A stretch of 64,000 bases of DNA. Source: Lucinisca nassula. Taxonomy: Eukaryota; Mollusca; Bivalvia; Lucinida; Lucinidae. This document shows positions 32,265 through 43,924 of this stretch, piece after piece. The notes beneath the pieces are model-generated. The model was not told the origin of the DNA, made no database searches, and saw only the letters and a program-made list of their open reading frames with translations. Each line of letters starts with the position of its first letter. The stretch's first letter is position 1. The stretch is from NCBI GenBank assembly GCA_963580285.1, contig OY757013.1, positions 151,455,900-151,519,899 of the forward strand, given 5' to 3'. Made by a program: the position numbers and the translations under genes.

Positions 32265-32620
32265 GTAAGAACGACACTTTTACCATTAGTGAGAATGACA
32301 GTTTTAGAATTGGTGGGTCTTTAATTCTTAAGTAGAGATTGATTTTGAAATATTTTTACAGCAATTTCTCCCTTTTGCAGATTCAAGAAGGGAAGTTATT
32401 AGTTTTTGGCAAAAGAAAACCACTGTAATGGTTAACTGCTTATGTACGCCACAACCCCACAACCTCATTATATTTCATCTTTACATTTCTAAAAATTTAT
32501 AGATTACACCACAACCTCATTATATCATAGCTCATTATAACACAGTTTTGGATATAACACAGTTTCAAGGTGGATCCCCAAAATGTATAGATGATATAGA
32601 AAAATGAACATAAATGGTCA
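32265..32620. repeat. intron 1, left part: SINE 1 fragment and split MITE
   Basis: TTTTGCAGATTCAAGAAGGG (32375) to GGTTAACTGC (32441) is a diverged internal SINE 1 piece. From about 32508, ACACCACAACCTCATTATAT to AATGGTCATTTTT is the left half of a MITE whose right half (CTATATAATCTATACATTTT ... AAAGAGGTTGTGGTGTA) begins at 34147. Confidence 0.7.
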
Positions 32621-32668
32621 TTTTTGTCGCACCTGCTTTAGCAGGAAGACATAGGCGTGCAAGTTTCC

Positions 32669-32755
32669 GTCCGTCCGTCCGTCCGTCCGTCCGTCCGTTC
32701 GTCCGTTCGTCCGTCCGTCCGTTCGTCCGTCCGTCCGTCCGTCCGTCCGTCCGTC
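32669..32755 (+). repeat. (CCGT)n microsatellite
   Basis: About 21 CCGT/TCGT units next to the E10 head. It creates the artificial arginine-proline-serine-valine open frames seen there. Confidence 0.95.
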
Positions 32756-32756
32756 A

Positions 32757-34015
32757 ACATTTTACACTGGATGTCTTGTCATCGCAACTCCTCCTACACT
32801 TTTAGACCGATCATTTGGAAACTTTGCATGTGCTTTCGCCATGGTATGAGGATGCGCATGTGGTTTGGACTTAATCTTCAAATCAATTTTTGTCACTTTT
32901 TCCATATTGTGAACTTAGTCATTTTTAGGTATGCGATACGTACCTCTTGTCATCGCAACTCCTCTTACAGTTTCATACCGATTATTTTCAAACTTTGCGT
33001 GTGTTTTTGCCATGGTATGAGGATGCGCATGTGGTTTGGACTTTATCGTCGGATCATTTTTTGTCACTTTTTCCACATTGTGAACTTAGTCATTTTTAAC
33101 CTTCAATTGATATATGATAGGTACCTCTTGTCATCGCAACTCCTCATGCAGTTTTATACCGATCATTTTGAAACTTTGCATGTGCTTTTGCCATGGTATG
33201 AGGATGTGCATGTGGTTTCGACATAATTTTCAGAATATATTTTTCCACTTTTTGCCCATTATGAACTTAGCCATTTTTAAGCTTCATTTGATATACGATA
33301 GGTACCTCTTGTCATCGCAACTCCTCCTACAGTTTTATACCGATTATTTTGAAACTTTGTGTGTGATTCTGCCATGGTATGAGGATGCGCATGTGGTTTG
33401 GACTTTATCTTCGGATAAATTTTTGTCACTTTTATCACATTGTGAACTTAGTCATTTTTAACCTTCAATTGATATATGATAGGTACCTCTTGTCATCGCA
33501 ACTCCTCTTGCACTTTTATACCGATAATTTTGAAACTTTGCGTGTTCTTTTGCCATGGTATGAGGATGCGCATGTGGTTTGGACTTTATTGTCGGATCAT
33601 TTTTTGTCACTTTTTCCACATTGTGAACTTAGTCATTTTTAACCTTCAATTGATATATGATAGGTACCTCTTGTCATCGCAACTCCTCTTGCAGTTTTAT
33701 ACCGATCAGTTTGAAACTTTGCATGTGCTTTCGCCATGGTATGAGGTTGTGCATGTGGTTTCAACATAATTCTCAGAATTTTTTTTTTTCACTTTTTGCA
33801 CATTGTGAACTTAGCCAATTTTAAGCTTCAGTTGATATACAATAGGTACCTCTTGTCATCGCAACTTCTCTTACTGTACAGTTTTATATTGATCATTTTA
33901 AAACTTTGTGTGTGTTTTTGCTATGGTATGAGGATGTGCATGTGGTTTTGACTTTATCTTGGGATCAATTTTTATCACTTTTTCCACATTGTGAACTCAG
34001 TCTGTTTTTACCTCA
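32757..34015 (+). repeat. about 180-bp tandem array of E10, seven units
   Basis: CTTGTCATCGCAACTCCTC recurs at about 32777, 32947, 33127, 33307, 33487, 33669 and 33851. Each has TTTTGAAACTTTGCATGTGC, GCCATGGTATGAGGATG and CACATTGTGAACTTAGTC. Confidence 0.95.
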
Positions 34016-34370
34016 CATATATAGGCTATGGATTCTTCTCAAAGCCCTATATTCATTTCTTCTGCCTTAAATAAACTTATATTTTTTGTGTGGGGCAGGT
34101 GGGGAGCAGGTGCGACATAAACTTCACCGAAGTTGAATTTCTGGTTCTATATAATCTATACATTTTTGTTTGGATATAACATGGTTGTTCAACTAACACA
34201 GTTTCTGCTTTGTACCCCATTAATCGTGTTATAAAGAGGTTGTGGTGTATAAGTCAGCTCACGAAAAGTGTTGTTAGGTAAACTGGCCAGCTTGATGTGA
34301 CCTAAATATTGTTGACTGGGTCATTTAACTCTTAACAAATAAGTTGGATTTAACACATAAACCAGGGGCC

Positions 34371-34612
34371 AGTTGTTCAAAGCATCGTTAGCTTAACGAG
34401 CTCGTTAGTGGTCATATTGTTAACTGTTCTAGTAAGTTTAATATTTAAATTTTTGGTATTTTTGCTGAAAAAATGTGAGCAGCTTTTGCGAATGCAAAAG
34501 CTGCTTACATTTTTTCAGCAAAAATATTAACATATTTGCCATAATAAATGATCAAAGTTTTAACGATATGTTAACTAACGACGTCGTTAGTTTTGAACAA
34601 CTGGCCCCAGTT
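34371..34612. mobile_element. MITE with GGGGCCAGTTGTTCAAAGC ends
   Basis: A near-perfect fold-back. The outer arms end at GAACAACTGGCCCC. GAGCAGCTTTTGCGAATGC is mirrored in the centre, and TTAACGAGCTCGTTAG and CTAACGACGTCGTTAG stand near the ends. A relative lies at 19977-20211. Confidence 0.88.
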
Positions 34613-34820
34613 CTTTAACTCAGTTGTTTGCTAACTCATCTTCTGCTTTGGACCCCAGCGGTTGTGTCATAGAGCCAGCTGGATACATAAACAACCATGT
34701 CTCAAATACCATAAAAATCCTTAAAATTGGGACATCTTGAGGACTTGCTGTAATTCCCCTAAAGTTTTAACAAATTTGCTTCATGATGCAACAAGGAGTC
34801 CGAAAGGTGCAGACAGAATG

Positions 34821-34888
34821 GCAAACAGTGTAAACCCTGATCAGACTGCTCTTTCAGGAGCAGTCTGATCTGGGTCTGCACTGTTTGC
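34821..34888. repeat. 68-bp palindrome
   Basis: GCAAACAGTGTAAACCCTGA and ATCTGGGTCTGCACTGTTTGC around ACTGCTCTTTCAGGAGCAGT. Same arm family as the cores at 8890, 37578, 37899, 40678, 42254, 43738, 46380, 48258, 49541 and 53474. Confidence 0.9.
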
Positions 34889-34959
34889 TTAGATCTGTCT
34901 GTCTCAATATTTAGGATCATTACGGTACACAGAAGCGTTAATGCATTCTTACATTTCAG

Positions 34960-35157
34960 GGAATGTGGGTACTTCTCCAAAATGCCCACAATGCACCACA
35001 TCTACTACTACTGCTAGAGAGCATCCTGGAGGAATATGCTGCTGCGGCCAGCCCTGATGCCCAGTTCCGTGTCTGGATAGCTGCCCACACTGTTGCTGAG
35101 GCCCTGCCAGTGAGACTGTTACAGAACAGTGTGAAGGCTATCATTGACACACCCAAG
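34960..35157 (+). CDS. dynein heavy chain-like, exon B (GxWVLLQN)
   Basis: Preceded by ACATTTCAG and followed by GTTTGT; both ends phase 0, 66 codons. It starts GMWVLLQNAHNAPHLLLLLE, the dynein signature GxWVxLQN(C)H in which C is replaced by A. It continues SPDAQFRVWIAAHTVAEALP (dyneins: FRLWLTxxPxxxFP) and ends LLQNSVKAIIDTPK (dyneins: LQxSxKxTxEPP). These motifs are what identify the gene. The acidic EEYAAAASPD linker is not typical. Confidence 0.93.
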
Positions 35158-36003
35158 GTTTGTCTATATGCTTAACCATTAAACAGCCAATCATGACATT
35201 TACAGAGTCATTTTCAAAATATGCCTGCCTCAATTTTCAAAGAAAATAAGGCTTGTATTACATGTGAAACATCTGCTGGGCAGATAATTCACAGGTAACG
35301 TCAAGCCTTACTTTTCTCTGAAAATTGATTTATAAAATAGAAATGCCATCTACTCTAAATATTTCTATAACACATTAAGGGTTAGAATGTGGTTGCCAAA
35401 AAAAGGTTCTGTGCTGTAAAATGTACATCCTGAAGAGCACATTCTTTCCTTTATGAGTAGACCCCTTTTCCCATCAGACAAGAGTATATAGAAAAGTGAG
35501 CAGGAAGTCCCTTAAGTTGTCTCCCTTTAAAAAAATGGCGGAAAAATCTGCCCGGTGTACCCACCCCCCTTAATGCTTGTAACTCTTACAATTAGTTGCA
35601 CTTACACACATTTTTGAAAGCCAGCCTCAGTAGCTCAGTCGGATGCGCGACTGAGTGGTGATCAGGAGGATACCTGCCGGGGTCGCCAACATTCTTTCGT
35701 GGAGATTGATCATGAAATCTTTTCTACGGTCATTCTGTCCCTTCCGCTGATTCAAGAAAGACAGTTGTCAGTTTCTTGCAAAAGAATGTGCACTGTACTG
35801 GTTAACCACTTACGTATAAACTTGCCGTAGAAAAGTGTGGATAGGTAAACTGACCGGCTCAAAATGACCTAAAATAGTGTTGACTGGGCCGTTAAACTCC
35901 AAAACAAACACATTTTTGAAGACTATAAATGAAAATGATAAGGAACCTTATATCATAGGTTGGCTCATAAAATTATAAGTTAATTTATTTTTTGTTTATA
36001 TAG
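35158..36003. other. intron 2
   Basis: It contains a palindromic ATAAGGCTTGTATTACATGT / AACGTCAAGCCTTACTTTTC pair (35245-35325), a diverged TTAAGGG-type MITE (35370-35570) and a full SINE (35619-35908). The acceptor is TTTATATAG. Confidence 0.7.
35619..35908 (+). mobile_element. SINE family 1, full-length, tRNA-derived head
   Basis: The head CCTCAGTAGCTCAGTCGGAT resembles a tRNA A box (TAGCTCAGTCGG). The expected B box is degraded (CCGGGGTCGCC). The body ends GTTGACTGGGCCGTTAAAC and a short A/C tail. The 12-bp repeat CACATTTTTGAA flanks it at 35607-35618 and 35909-35920. Confidence 0.9.
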
Positions 36004-36201
36004 ACAATGAAGGACAGTCTGGTGAGATCTTTCACCTGGTTTGAGCCTGACATTCTCCGGCAGTCCTCCCGCCCAGAGTGGCCAGTGATGTTACATAACC
36101 TGTGTTACCTACACGCAGCTATACAGCTGAGGACAAGGTTTGGTCATGGCGGATGGAACAGCCCTGTTGACTTCCTGAATATCTGTAACACTGACTTACA
36201 G
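36004..36201 (+). CDS. dynein heavy chain-like, exon C (FGHGGWN)
   Basis: TATATAG precedes and GTTGGT follows; 66 codons, phase 0 at both ends. It reads TMKDSLVRSFTWFEPDILRQ, then VMLHNLCYLHAAIQLRTRFG and HGGWNSPVDFLNICNTDLQ. In dyneins this is the region LRANLLRSY ... [21 protein letters not shown] ... DL. The match of spacing around HA-x(8)-FG-x-x-GWN is strong, but ERRKFGPLG has become RTRFGHGG. Confidence 0.92.
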
Positions 36202-36951
36202 GTTGGTAATTTTCCTGGGCCTTTTGTTCTGACAATACTAATGATGTATTTGTTAAAGTATCGTTAAAATAGATCAGTTGATGTTGCAAGTATAATAATA
36301 TTTTTGCAGAAAAATCATCATGAGTCTCACATTTTTCAGCAAAAATACCAGAGCATGATATATTGTACTTGCTAGAAGAGTTAACATTTTGACCTCTTAC
36401 AAGCTTGGTGTGCTAACTGGCCCTGGTCATTTCATTTGCTCACCTGATCAAAGACTGCCATAACCCATGGGCAGTCATCCCGTGTTGGTATCGGCATCTA
36501 CATGTAGCTGAAGTTTATGTGCAAGCTCCCATACCTGGAATTACTGTACACCAATTGAAAGTAGCCCTTTAATTTCTTGGCAACTACAGTGAAATTCAAC
36601 TATTAAGACCAGTTAAAATTAAGACTTATTCTGCTCTAAAAAGTGTATTAACCCATATGTGCCTTGTGTCCCATTTTTGGGATACATAATTTGCCTAAAG
36701 AATATACATTTTTGTGAAACTTACACAAACAAAACCAAGCTGACACCACTAGGATTGGAAATGGACCACTCCAAACTTTTTATGTGGAAGATTTTGTTGC
36801 CATAATTGGGTTAAGTATTCTGCTCTTAAAAGCATATTAAGGTTTCAATTATTTATTAGAGTTTTTATCACTCTGTATATTGCATTATAGCTCTGTCTTC
36901 TCTGCCATTAGCTACATTTGTTATTACCTTGCATGTTTTTTCTTCTATTAG
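36202..36951. other. intron 3, no internal element recognised
   Basis: A 750-bp AT-rich intron with GTTGGT donor and CTTCTATTAG acceptor. GCTCACCTGATCAAAGACTG at 36440 looks like a decayed HINE head. Confidence 0.5.
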
Positions 36952-37180
36952 GAAGCCCTGCAGTTTATAACATCAGAATTCAAAGACCAGATATTCTATG
37001 TAACACCAGATGGTTCCCAGCAGCCAAGAACAACATCCTGGACTGGTATCAGGTTTATCCTATCAGAGGTGATATATGGCAGTTATTCCACAGACTTATA
37101 TGATATGCAGAGTCTAAGTGCTATGGTTGATTACTGGGCTTCCCAGACAGCTGTGAAAAAGGACTTTGAAGTTGCTAGAT
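36952..37180 (+). CDS. dynein heavy chain-like, exon D
   Basis: CTTCTATTAG precedes, GTAAGT follows; phase 0 in, phase 1 out. It reads EALQFITSEFKDQIFYVTPD, GSQQPRTTSWTGIRFILSEV, IYGSYSTDLYDMQSLSAMVD and YWASQTAVKKDFEVAR. IYGSYSTDLYDMQ corresponds to the dynein YGGRVTDxxDxR block. The GSQQPRTTSW segment before W-T-G-I-R looks like an insertion relative to standard heavy chains, in which a shorter loop stands there (from memory). Confidence 0.9.
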
Positions 37181-37540
37181 GTAAGTTTTAGTTGATTGGT
37201 TGGTTTGGATTTAAACAGCCCAGCTATCATTTTAAAGGTCTTATCAAGCCAGTCAGTTTACCTAACCACATGATTCATGAGCTGAATTAAACAGGTAGCC
37301 AGTGCAGTGCACATTCTTTCATCTGAAACCTGCCCTTTATGATTCAGCATGATCAGTCTACACAAAAGAGTGTTGCCAGACATGGTTGGGCCAAAAGTGC
37401 GACCACCTAATCGCCATTCATCAAGGCCTGAAGTAAGTGATACTAAAAGTAATCATTCAATGCACATACTGCATGAAAAACAATGTAGATTATACCCTGT
37501 TTGCAATGATAGGGGTTATTGTGTTCAGCAGGATAGGCAA

Positions 37541-37752
37541 TAACCCTTATCTTGCTGTTCACGACAACCCCTATCTTTGCAAACAGTGTAGATCCAGATC
37601 AGATGGCTTCTGAAGAAGCCATCTGATCAGGATCTACACTGTTTGACAATCAGTTTATGAATTTGTAGGAATAAATTACATCAAGTAATCTGATTGGTTC
37701 AAAGTCAGAAATGGGTGTGGCTAAACTGAATATTCAGCAATAGAAGGGTTAA
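37541..37752. mobile_element. TTAA-type MITE, diverged copy
   Basis: ATAACCCTTATCTTGCTG at the left and AGCAATAGAAGGGTTAA at the right. The core GCAAACAGTGTAGATCCAGA is mirrored. Confidence 0.8.
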
Positions 37753-37855
37753 CATTTTATTGGCAGTTGGCTTTAACCCTTACAACCCTGTGTTTCCAAA
37801 GTGGACTGTGCCATCATCTCTCCACTGTTGCCAATGATGGTCTTGATCAAAATCA

Positions 37856-38068
37856 TTAACCCTTGTCCTGCCAATCCCGGATATGCCTTATCTTTGAAAC
37901 AATATAGATCCAGATCAGATGGCTTCGTCAGAAGCCATCTGATCAGGATCTACATTGTTTACCATTCTGATTGTGAATTTGTTGCAATAATTTGCATTGA
38001 GTAATCTGATTGGTTGATAATCGGTAGTGGGTGTGGCATATATAAATATTCAGCAGGACAAGGGTTAA
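37856..38068. mobile_element. TTAA-flanked MITE, 213 bp
   Basis: TTAACCCTTGTCCTGCCAAT ... TTCAGCAGGACAAGGGTTAA, nearly identical to 11954-12166 and 41917-42129, which suggests recent spread. Confidence 0.92.
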
Positions 38069-38274
38069 CAGGATTACAAATGAAATAGATGTTGAGGTCA
38101 TAGGTTAATATGAGCTATCTCATCTAGATTTACACTCTTTGCATAGGTATCTACATGTATATTACATAATCTACAGCTGTCAAATAGTTAACCACTTTTT
38201 TGCTGTGTCTGATTCTGAAATTCTGAAATTTGGTCATTTTTATGAAAGCTACTTCTTGTTCTGTTTATTTTCAG

Positions 38275-38405
38275 TGAAGTATCGTCATCCAGCAGCCTTT
38301 TTCAACCCTAATGTGAGACTGAGTAGCCTGATTCAGGCCCTAGAAGGGATCAACTTCAACTCCCTGGATGTTCCTGAGGGGTGCCATCTTCACCCTAATG
38401 TTGAG
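38275..38405 (+). CDS. dynein heavy chain-like, exon E
   Basis: TATTTTCAG precedes, GTAACT follows; it enters in phase 1 (T + TG makes a leucine codon) and ends in phase 0. It reads KYRHPAAFFNPNVRLSSLIQ, ALEGINFNSLDVPEGCHLHP, NVE. Dyneins have the GLHPNAD(I) motif where this has HLHPNVE. The donor opens the 23.7-kb intron. Confidence 0.92.
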
Positions 38406-39661
38406 GTAACTATCCCGAATTGACATGTTACCGCAATCATTTTGACACCAAATACAGTGAAATTTAGATGGCTTGAATACTGATGGCTTGACTCCCTAGG
38501 TAATTGTTTTCATAGGTCCTGATAAGATATTTTAGGAAGATATTATGAAAATGTATGTTGTGTGTACTCATTAGAATCGCCTCATTGAGGCGATTCTAAT
38601 GAGTACACACAGCATACATTCATTTTAAATAAGCATTAGGCCTCCTGATATGGCACTGTAAAAATGCCCTAGTGGCTTGAACTGCCCCTGTCTTTAAAAA
38701 ATTTTCAGGGTCCCAAAGGTGTTTGGGCCATTGAAGTTTCACTAGATGAGTTAGGCCAAAGTTGAGCCAGAACATCGTTAAACCTATAAGAAGGCTTGTG
38801 GGATCAGCAAGAGACACAGCCAGTCTGGCCAGATTCTTCAATCATGCTCATTGGATAGACCAGAGGTTGTGAAAGGCTCATGCAAACTGCAAACTCTGAT
38901 CAGGCCCAAAGGTTACAAAAATTTTTTCCTGATCTGTTGACTTGAACATGAAATATATCCTCTTCATAAACTTTAGACAGTTTGAAATTTAAGAGCAGGA
39001 CAAATGACATTCTCTGTTGATCACCTCATTAGTTTGTATTTTAACTTTTATGAGCATTAAAAATTTAATACTCAGTCGAGCTGAGCATGAAGTTTTATAA
39101 TCTCTCTAGTTGCACAGGTTTTGTCATGTACTGGCTAATATGTAAAGAAAAATTATACATCTTCTTTCAAGATTGTCAGAAAGACTTTGATCAATGTACA
39201 CATTTGAGTCAGCACATGGTGAAGGACATTCTGTCTAAACATGACTCAAAAAATATACCACAATCTCTTTATACACAGTTCATTGTAACATGATTTGGAT
39301 ATAGCATGGTTTACATTGATACCAGAATGTAATGATTATATAAATAAAGATGACCATGAATGTGTAGATTATATAGAAAAAATTACCATTTTTTACTCTA
39401 TAATCTATACATTTTGTTTTGATACAGAACCGCTGTTTAACTAGCATGGTTTGTGCTTTGGACCCCATCCAAAGTGTTATAGAGAGGTTGCAATATACTT
39501 GGATAGGAAGTCTTTTATTGAAATGTTCATGTTACAGTTTTCTGAGAAATTTTTTTTGGTGTTGTCTGCACTTAAATTTTGTTTTGAATGCTGTTGAATC
39601 TTCAGTTTTCAACTTAATCATGTAGTTGATTATTTCATTTGTAAGAAAGCAAAATATTATA

Positions 39662-40013
39662 TACAGTTGAACTTCAATGGCTTGAACACCTTTGGGACCT
39701 CGAAAATCTGTTCGAGACAGGGGTAGTTCGAGCCATTGAGGTTACTGTCAAGAGGCATAACGAATTACTTTTTGACATATTTTCGGTATTCTGGAATGAA
39801 TATGTATGCTGTGTGTACTCATTAGAATCGCCTCATCGAGGCGATTCTAATGAGAACACACAGCATACATTTGCAAGATAAAAGACTAAAATCTCCTTAA
39901 ATACCCCCCACTATTTCTTATGTAGAGGATTTCGCTAGGGGCTCAAGAATGGGTTGGACACATCCATGGTAAACGAGCCATCGGTGTTCGAGCCATCAAA
40001 GTTCTACTGTAGA
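39662..40013. mobile_element. M3 MITE, full-length, TA-flanked
   Basis: TACAGTTGAACTTCAATGGC at the left and TCAAAGTTCTACTGTA at the right. The central palindrome is TGTGTACTCATTAGAATCGC mirrored. CAGT ends with TA suggest a Tc1/mariner-type origin. Confidence 0.8.
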
Positions 40014-41138
40014 TTATATTCAAGTAAAAAAAAATGCCTGGAGTCTTGTGCATCTGCTGTGTATAGGAATATATATTTCTTAGATTTAGCCTTCCTTTTG
40101 TGTCCTTACTGTGTCAGAAAGTAATGCATAGCAAAAGATAAAATGTTGGTTGTGGGGAGGGAGGGGTTGGGGTGGGGAATGTACACACTGTCAGGGGAGG
40201 TAGCTCATTCAAAAATATTAGTCAGTAGGGGTCTACTCATAAAAAGAAGAGGAGCAAACTCTTTCCTCTAAGAGTAGAAAAATTCTTTTCTTTAAGAGTA
40301 GACCCCAGAGCAAATTCTTTTCCTTTAGGGTAAAGCCTTTTTCAGACAGACTCAATTTATAGAAAAGTGAACTGGGAGTCCAATAAGTTGTCTCCCTTGC
40401 AGAAAAGGCAGAAATAAGTCCAGTGTATCCATTCACTTTAAAGATTTTGTGTTATATACTGACTTACAGTTTTATCAGATTTACAATAACAGTTAGGGCT
40501 GGCTAATCGGAGCTGAAAAGATAATCGATTATCAATCTTGTCTGTTCGATCGATAATCGATTAGTAATCGCTAAGTTTTTTGTCATAATTTAACCTGTCT
40601 GTGTTTTTCTTCTGAGCATGACTCTTACCATATGTTGCACTTTACCATGTGTATATTTGAACAGACAGGCCTGAGGAAACAGTGTAGACCCAGATGAGAC
40701 GCTGCAGAATGCGGCGTCTCATCAGGGTCTGCACTGTTTGCCACTCATCCATTTATTTTAGGCATAACTTTGGGTAGTAAATTGTACCTATCAAGTAATC
40801 GATTAAAAGCACATCAGAAATGATAATCATTTTTGTGGAATTAATCTATCGATTAATCGATTGTACGATTAATTGTGTCAGCCTTAATAACAGTAAAACT
40901 ATGGCTTGAACATCGATGACTTGTTTTCCTTGAATGCTATTAACTCGATCAGTCATACCAACAGATAAGGTGGGTATTTTATGATAATTGAAGGAAAGTT
41001 TTTGTCAACTCCCCATAAAAACCTATGTTGTGGGTATTCATTAGAACCACCTCGGCGAGGCAGTTCTAATGAATACCCACAACATACAGTAGAACCTAAC
41101 ACCCACGGCTCGTTTGCCATGGATATGTCGAACCCATT

Positions 41139-41376
41139 ACGGGCCTCCATGGCCTAGTGGATAAGAGCGCTGACTCTTAGTCATTAGGTCTCTCACCGCC
41201 ATAGGTTCAAGCCTCGCTCGGGCCACGTGTGAGACGCCAAGTTCTGCAACGGAAGGTCAGGTGGTTTTTCTCCGGGTACTCCGGTTTTCGCCCACCTCTG
41301 ATTAACGATCGGCTCGATATGAGTGAAATAATGTTGAAAGGGCCGTAAAACCCAAACCAAAAAAAAAAAAAAAAAA
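41139..41376 (+). mobile_element. tRNA-derived SINE with poly-A, 14-bp duplication
   Basis: A box TGGCCTAGTGGATAAGAG (41150) and B box GGTTCAAGCC (41204) are intact. The body has CTCCGGGTACTCCGG and ends GGGCCGTAAAACCC and about 19 A. ATGTCGAACCCATT flanks it at 41125-41138 and 41377-41390, so the insertion into the M3 MITE is exact. It is not a functional tRNA. Confidence 0.93.
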
Positions 41377-41916
41377 ATGTCGAACCCATTCTTGACCCCC
41401 TAGCGAAATCCTCTACATAAGAAATATTGGGGGATAATTAAGGAGATTGTAGTCTTTTATCTTGCAAATGTATGCTGTGTGTACTCGATGAGGCGATTCT
41501 AATGAGTACACACAGCATACATATTCAATTATAGAACACTGAAAAGATATCTAAAAGTATCTCGTTATGCCTCCTGACAGTAATCTCAGTGGCTCGAACT
41601 ACCCCTGTCTCGAACAGATTTTCGAGGTCCCAAAGCTGTATATAAACCCCAGTGATTTCTTTGGATGAAAGGGCTTGAGATGTAATCTCAGTTCAATGTC
41701 AGGTTTAAGTCCCACAAAGTTGGAAGCAACATCTCCAATATGACCAAAAAAGATTTGACGGGGACATAAAACGTCATCACAATAAAAAATTTAGGATACT
41801 TTAGGAAGGCATTTCTTGTTTTTTGTTTTATCTTGAAAATGTGTGCTGTGTGTACTCATTAGAATCGAGTTATTGAGGTGATTTTAATGAGTAGATATGT
41901 ACAACCTACCTTTATT

Positions 41917-42129
41917 TTAACCCTTGTCCTGCTAATCCCGGATATGCCTTATCTTTGAAACAATGTAGATCCAGATCAGATGGCTTCTGACGAAGCCATC
42001 TGATCAGGATCTACATTGTTTGCCATTCAGATTGTGAATTTGTTGCAATAATTTGCATCAAGTAATCTGATTGGTTGATAATTGGTAGTGGGTGTGGCTT
42101 ATATAAATATTCAGCAGGACAAGGGTTAA
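41917..42129. mobile_element. TTAA-flanked MITE, 213 bp
   Basis: Third close copy of the TTAACCCTTGTCCTGC family; core GATCAGATGGCTTCTGACG. Confidence 0.92.
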
Positions 42130-42212
42130 AGACAAAAAAGATTTGTTTTACAGAAGACTGTAAAGATATCTCTTAAGTAATCTCTGTTATGCCTCCTGAT
42201 GTGAGGCTAGGA

Positions 42213-42445
42213 TTAACCCATTTTGTACCAGAAACCCCAAAACGGGTAATTGGCAAACAGTGCAGGCCCAGATCAGACCCCACAGAATGCGCCGTCTGAT
42301 CAGGGCCTACATTGTTTGTAAAAAGTTCAGCCATTTCCATATATATTTTGAAAAAAAAAAAAACACAACCTGACACCCCTAAATTTTAAAATGGACCCCT
42401 GCTTTATATAAGGAGGAAGATTCCATTTGGTACAAAAAGGGTTAA
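42213..42445. mobile_element. TTAA MITE, TTTTGTACCA ends
   Basis: TTAACCCATTTTGTACCAGA at the left and TTGGTACAAAAAGGGTTAA at the right. The core arms are GGCAAACAGTGCAGGCCCAG / CAGGGCCTACATTGTTTG. Confidence 0.88.
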
Positions 42446-42539
42446 CCATCAGTGGCTCACATATCCTCTATCTGGAACAAAATGTCAAATGGTCCCAAAG
42501 GTGTTCCAGCCATTGCAGTTCCGGTGTAGATGGATTTTT

Positions 42540-42786
42540 TTAACCCTTTTTGTACCAAATGGAATCTTCCTTCTTATATATGGGAGGAGTCCATTTCAAA
42601 ATTTAGGGGTGTCAGGTTGCATTATCTTTAAAATTTATTCCCAAAATAGCTAACTTTTTGCAAATAGTGTAGGCCCTGATCAGTCGCCGCAGAATGCGGC
42701 GTCTATTCTGCGGCATCTGATCTGGGCCTGCACTGTTTGCCAGGATACCCGATTTGGGGGTTTCTGGTACAAACATAAGAGTTTAA
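42540..42786. mobile_element. TTAA MITE, TTTTGTACCA ends, opposite orientation
   Basis: TTAACCCTTTTTGTACCAAA ... TTTCTGGTACAAACATAAG, ending in TTAA. It is the reverse of the neighbour at 42213-42445, with a GCCGCAGAATGCGGCGTC core. Confidence 0.88.
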
Positions 42787-43055
42787 ATATATACATATAT
42801 TTGAAAAGGAAACATCTAAGAAATCTACAAGTAATATTCATTGGTTGGTAAGTAAAATATAATCAAAGATTATCTTAATAATGAGGGTATGGAATAGATA
42901 TACAGTTCTCTTTTGAATCTGACAGAATAAGCCATTCCAAATAGTGTTGGTTTCATGTGCATTCTAAACCGCAGAAAAAAGTTAGTTACCATGAAAACTT
43001 GGACACCAAGACCAGCTACTGTAATCAGTCTGAAATTATGAAAAAGAAGGATTTT

Positions 43056-43241
43056 TTGTTTGTTTGATTTGAGGTTTAATGTCCCCGTCAACACTGTAAA
43101 AGTCATTTTGGAGACGTTGCTTCCAATTTTGTGGGACTTTTGCCCGACATTGAGATGAAATGACATCTCAAGCCCTGTCACCCAATGAAACCAACAGGGT
43201 CTACAAGCATGGGCGGGCCGACTCGAACCGCTTTGCCTGGG
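43056..43241 (-). mobile_element. SINE family 2, 5'-truncated
   Basis: The reverse complement runs from GCCCAGGCAAAGCGG to the TCAAACAAACAAA tail. AGAAGGA on both sides may be the target duplication. Confidence 0.8.
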
Positions 43242-43924
43242 CAGAAGGAAAAAACAACAAGCTGTGGCAGAAAAAAGCTTTTGAGACCAGTGAAGACTCT
43301 GATCAGATTGCATATCAGAGACTTCACTATTCTAATTAGTCTTCTATAGACTGTCCAAGAAAACATACTTGTTTTTTTTTGTTTTTGTTTTTTCGGTTAT
43401 TTTCATAATTGAGAATGTGGCAAATTAACAGTGTTTTGAGAATGACTGGTAATTCTGTCAAAGCAACACTTATAAAGTAGAAAACTATGTCACATTACTA
43501 TTGCCCTGTATGAACTACGATCAACTTGTGCATGGTACCATTGTCAGAATTTCTTCCACAAAATACAACTGCCATCAGCTCAGAACAAACAATTTTCCAA
43601 AAATTCCAAAGTAAACTTTTAGCCCTCACTGTGCTGAATATTTCAGTATTATAAATAATATATACTACACTCCTCCCCTATTTTCAGCCATTTGTGTTGC
43701 ATGATTTCAGTTTTTACCATAAATTCAGAAGTAGAATGGAAAACAGTATAGATCATGATCAGCTGGCCTCCAAGAAGCCAGCTGATCTGGATCTAATACT
43801 GTTTTTTTTTTTTTTTTTAAAAAAAGGTTTGAACATGGTGAGGGTTAATGAAATTTGGAATATAGTCACTATTTCACTTACAGCCAAATTAGGGCTTGTT
43901 TATTTTTCTTTTAGTTTTGTAAAG

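Larger units (their letters stand above)
32626..34146 (+). mobile_element. HINE E10 in intron 1
   Basis: The head GTCGCACCTGCTTTAGCAGG and a CCGT microsatellite are followed by an about 180-bp array. The tail has AGCAGGTGCGACATAAAC, the hairpin ACTTCACCGAAGT and TTCTGGTT. Joining the flanks (CATTTTT and CTATATAATC) restores the MITE text seen at 9750 and 30610. Confidence 0.88.
37181..38274. other. intron 4
   Basis: It holds two TTAA-type MITEs, 37541-37752 (diverged) and 37856-38068 (well preserved), both with the GATCAGATGGCTTC palindrome. Confidence 0.75.

Noticed and set aside
32614..33769. Overlapping frames starting with RPSVRPSVRP and continuing with LLSSQLLLQFYTD repeats
   Set aside because: Translation of a CCGT microsatellite and of the E10 tandem array; no splice or codon signal.
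41139..41225. tRNA gene
   Set aside because: A and B boxes are good but the anticodon and acceptor stems do not pair convincingly and a SINE body with poly-A and a 14-bp duplication follows.
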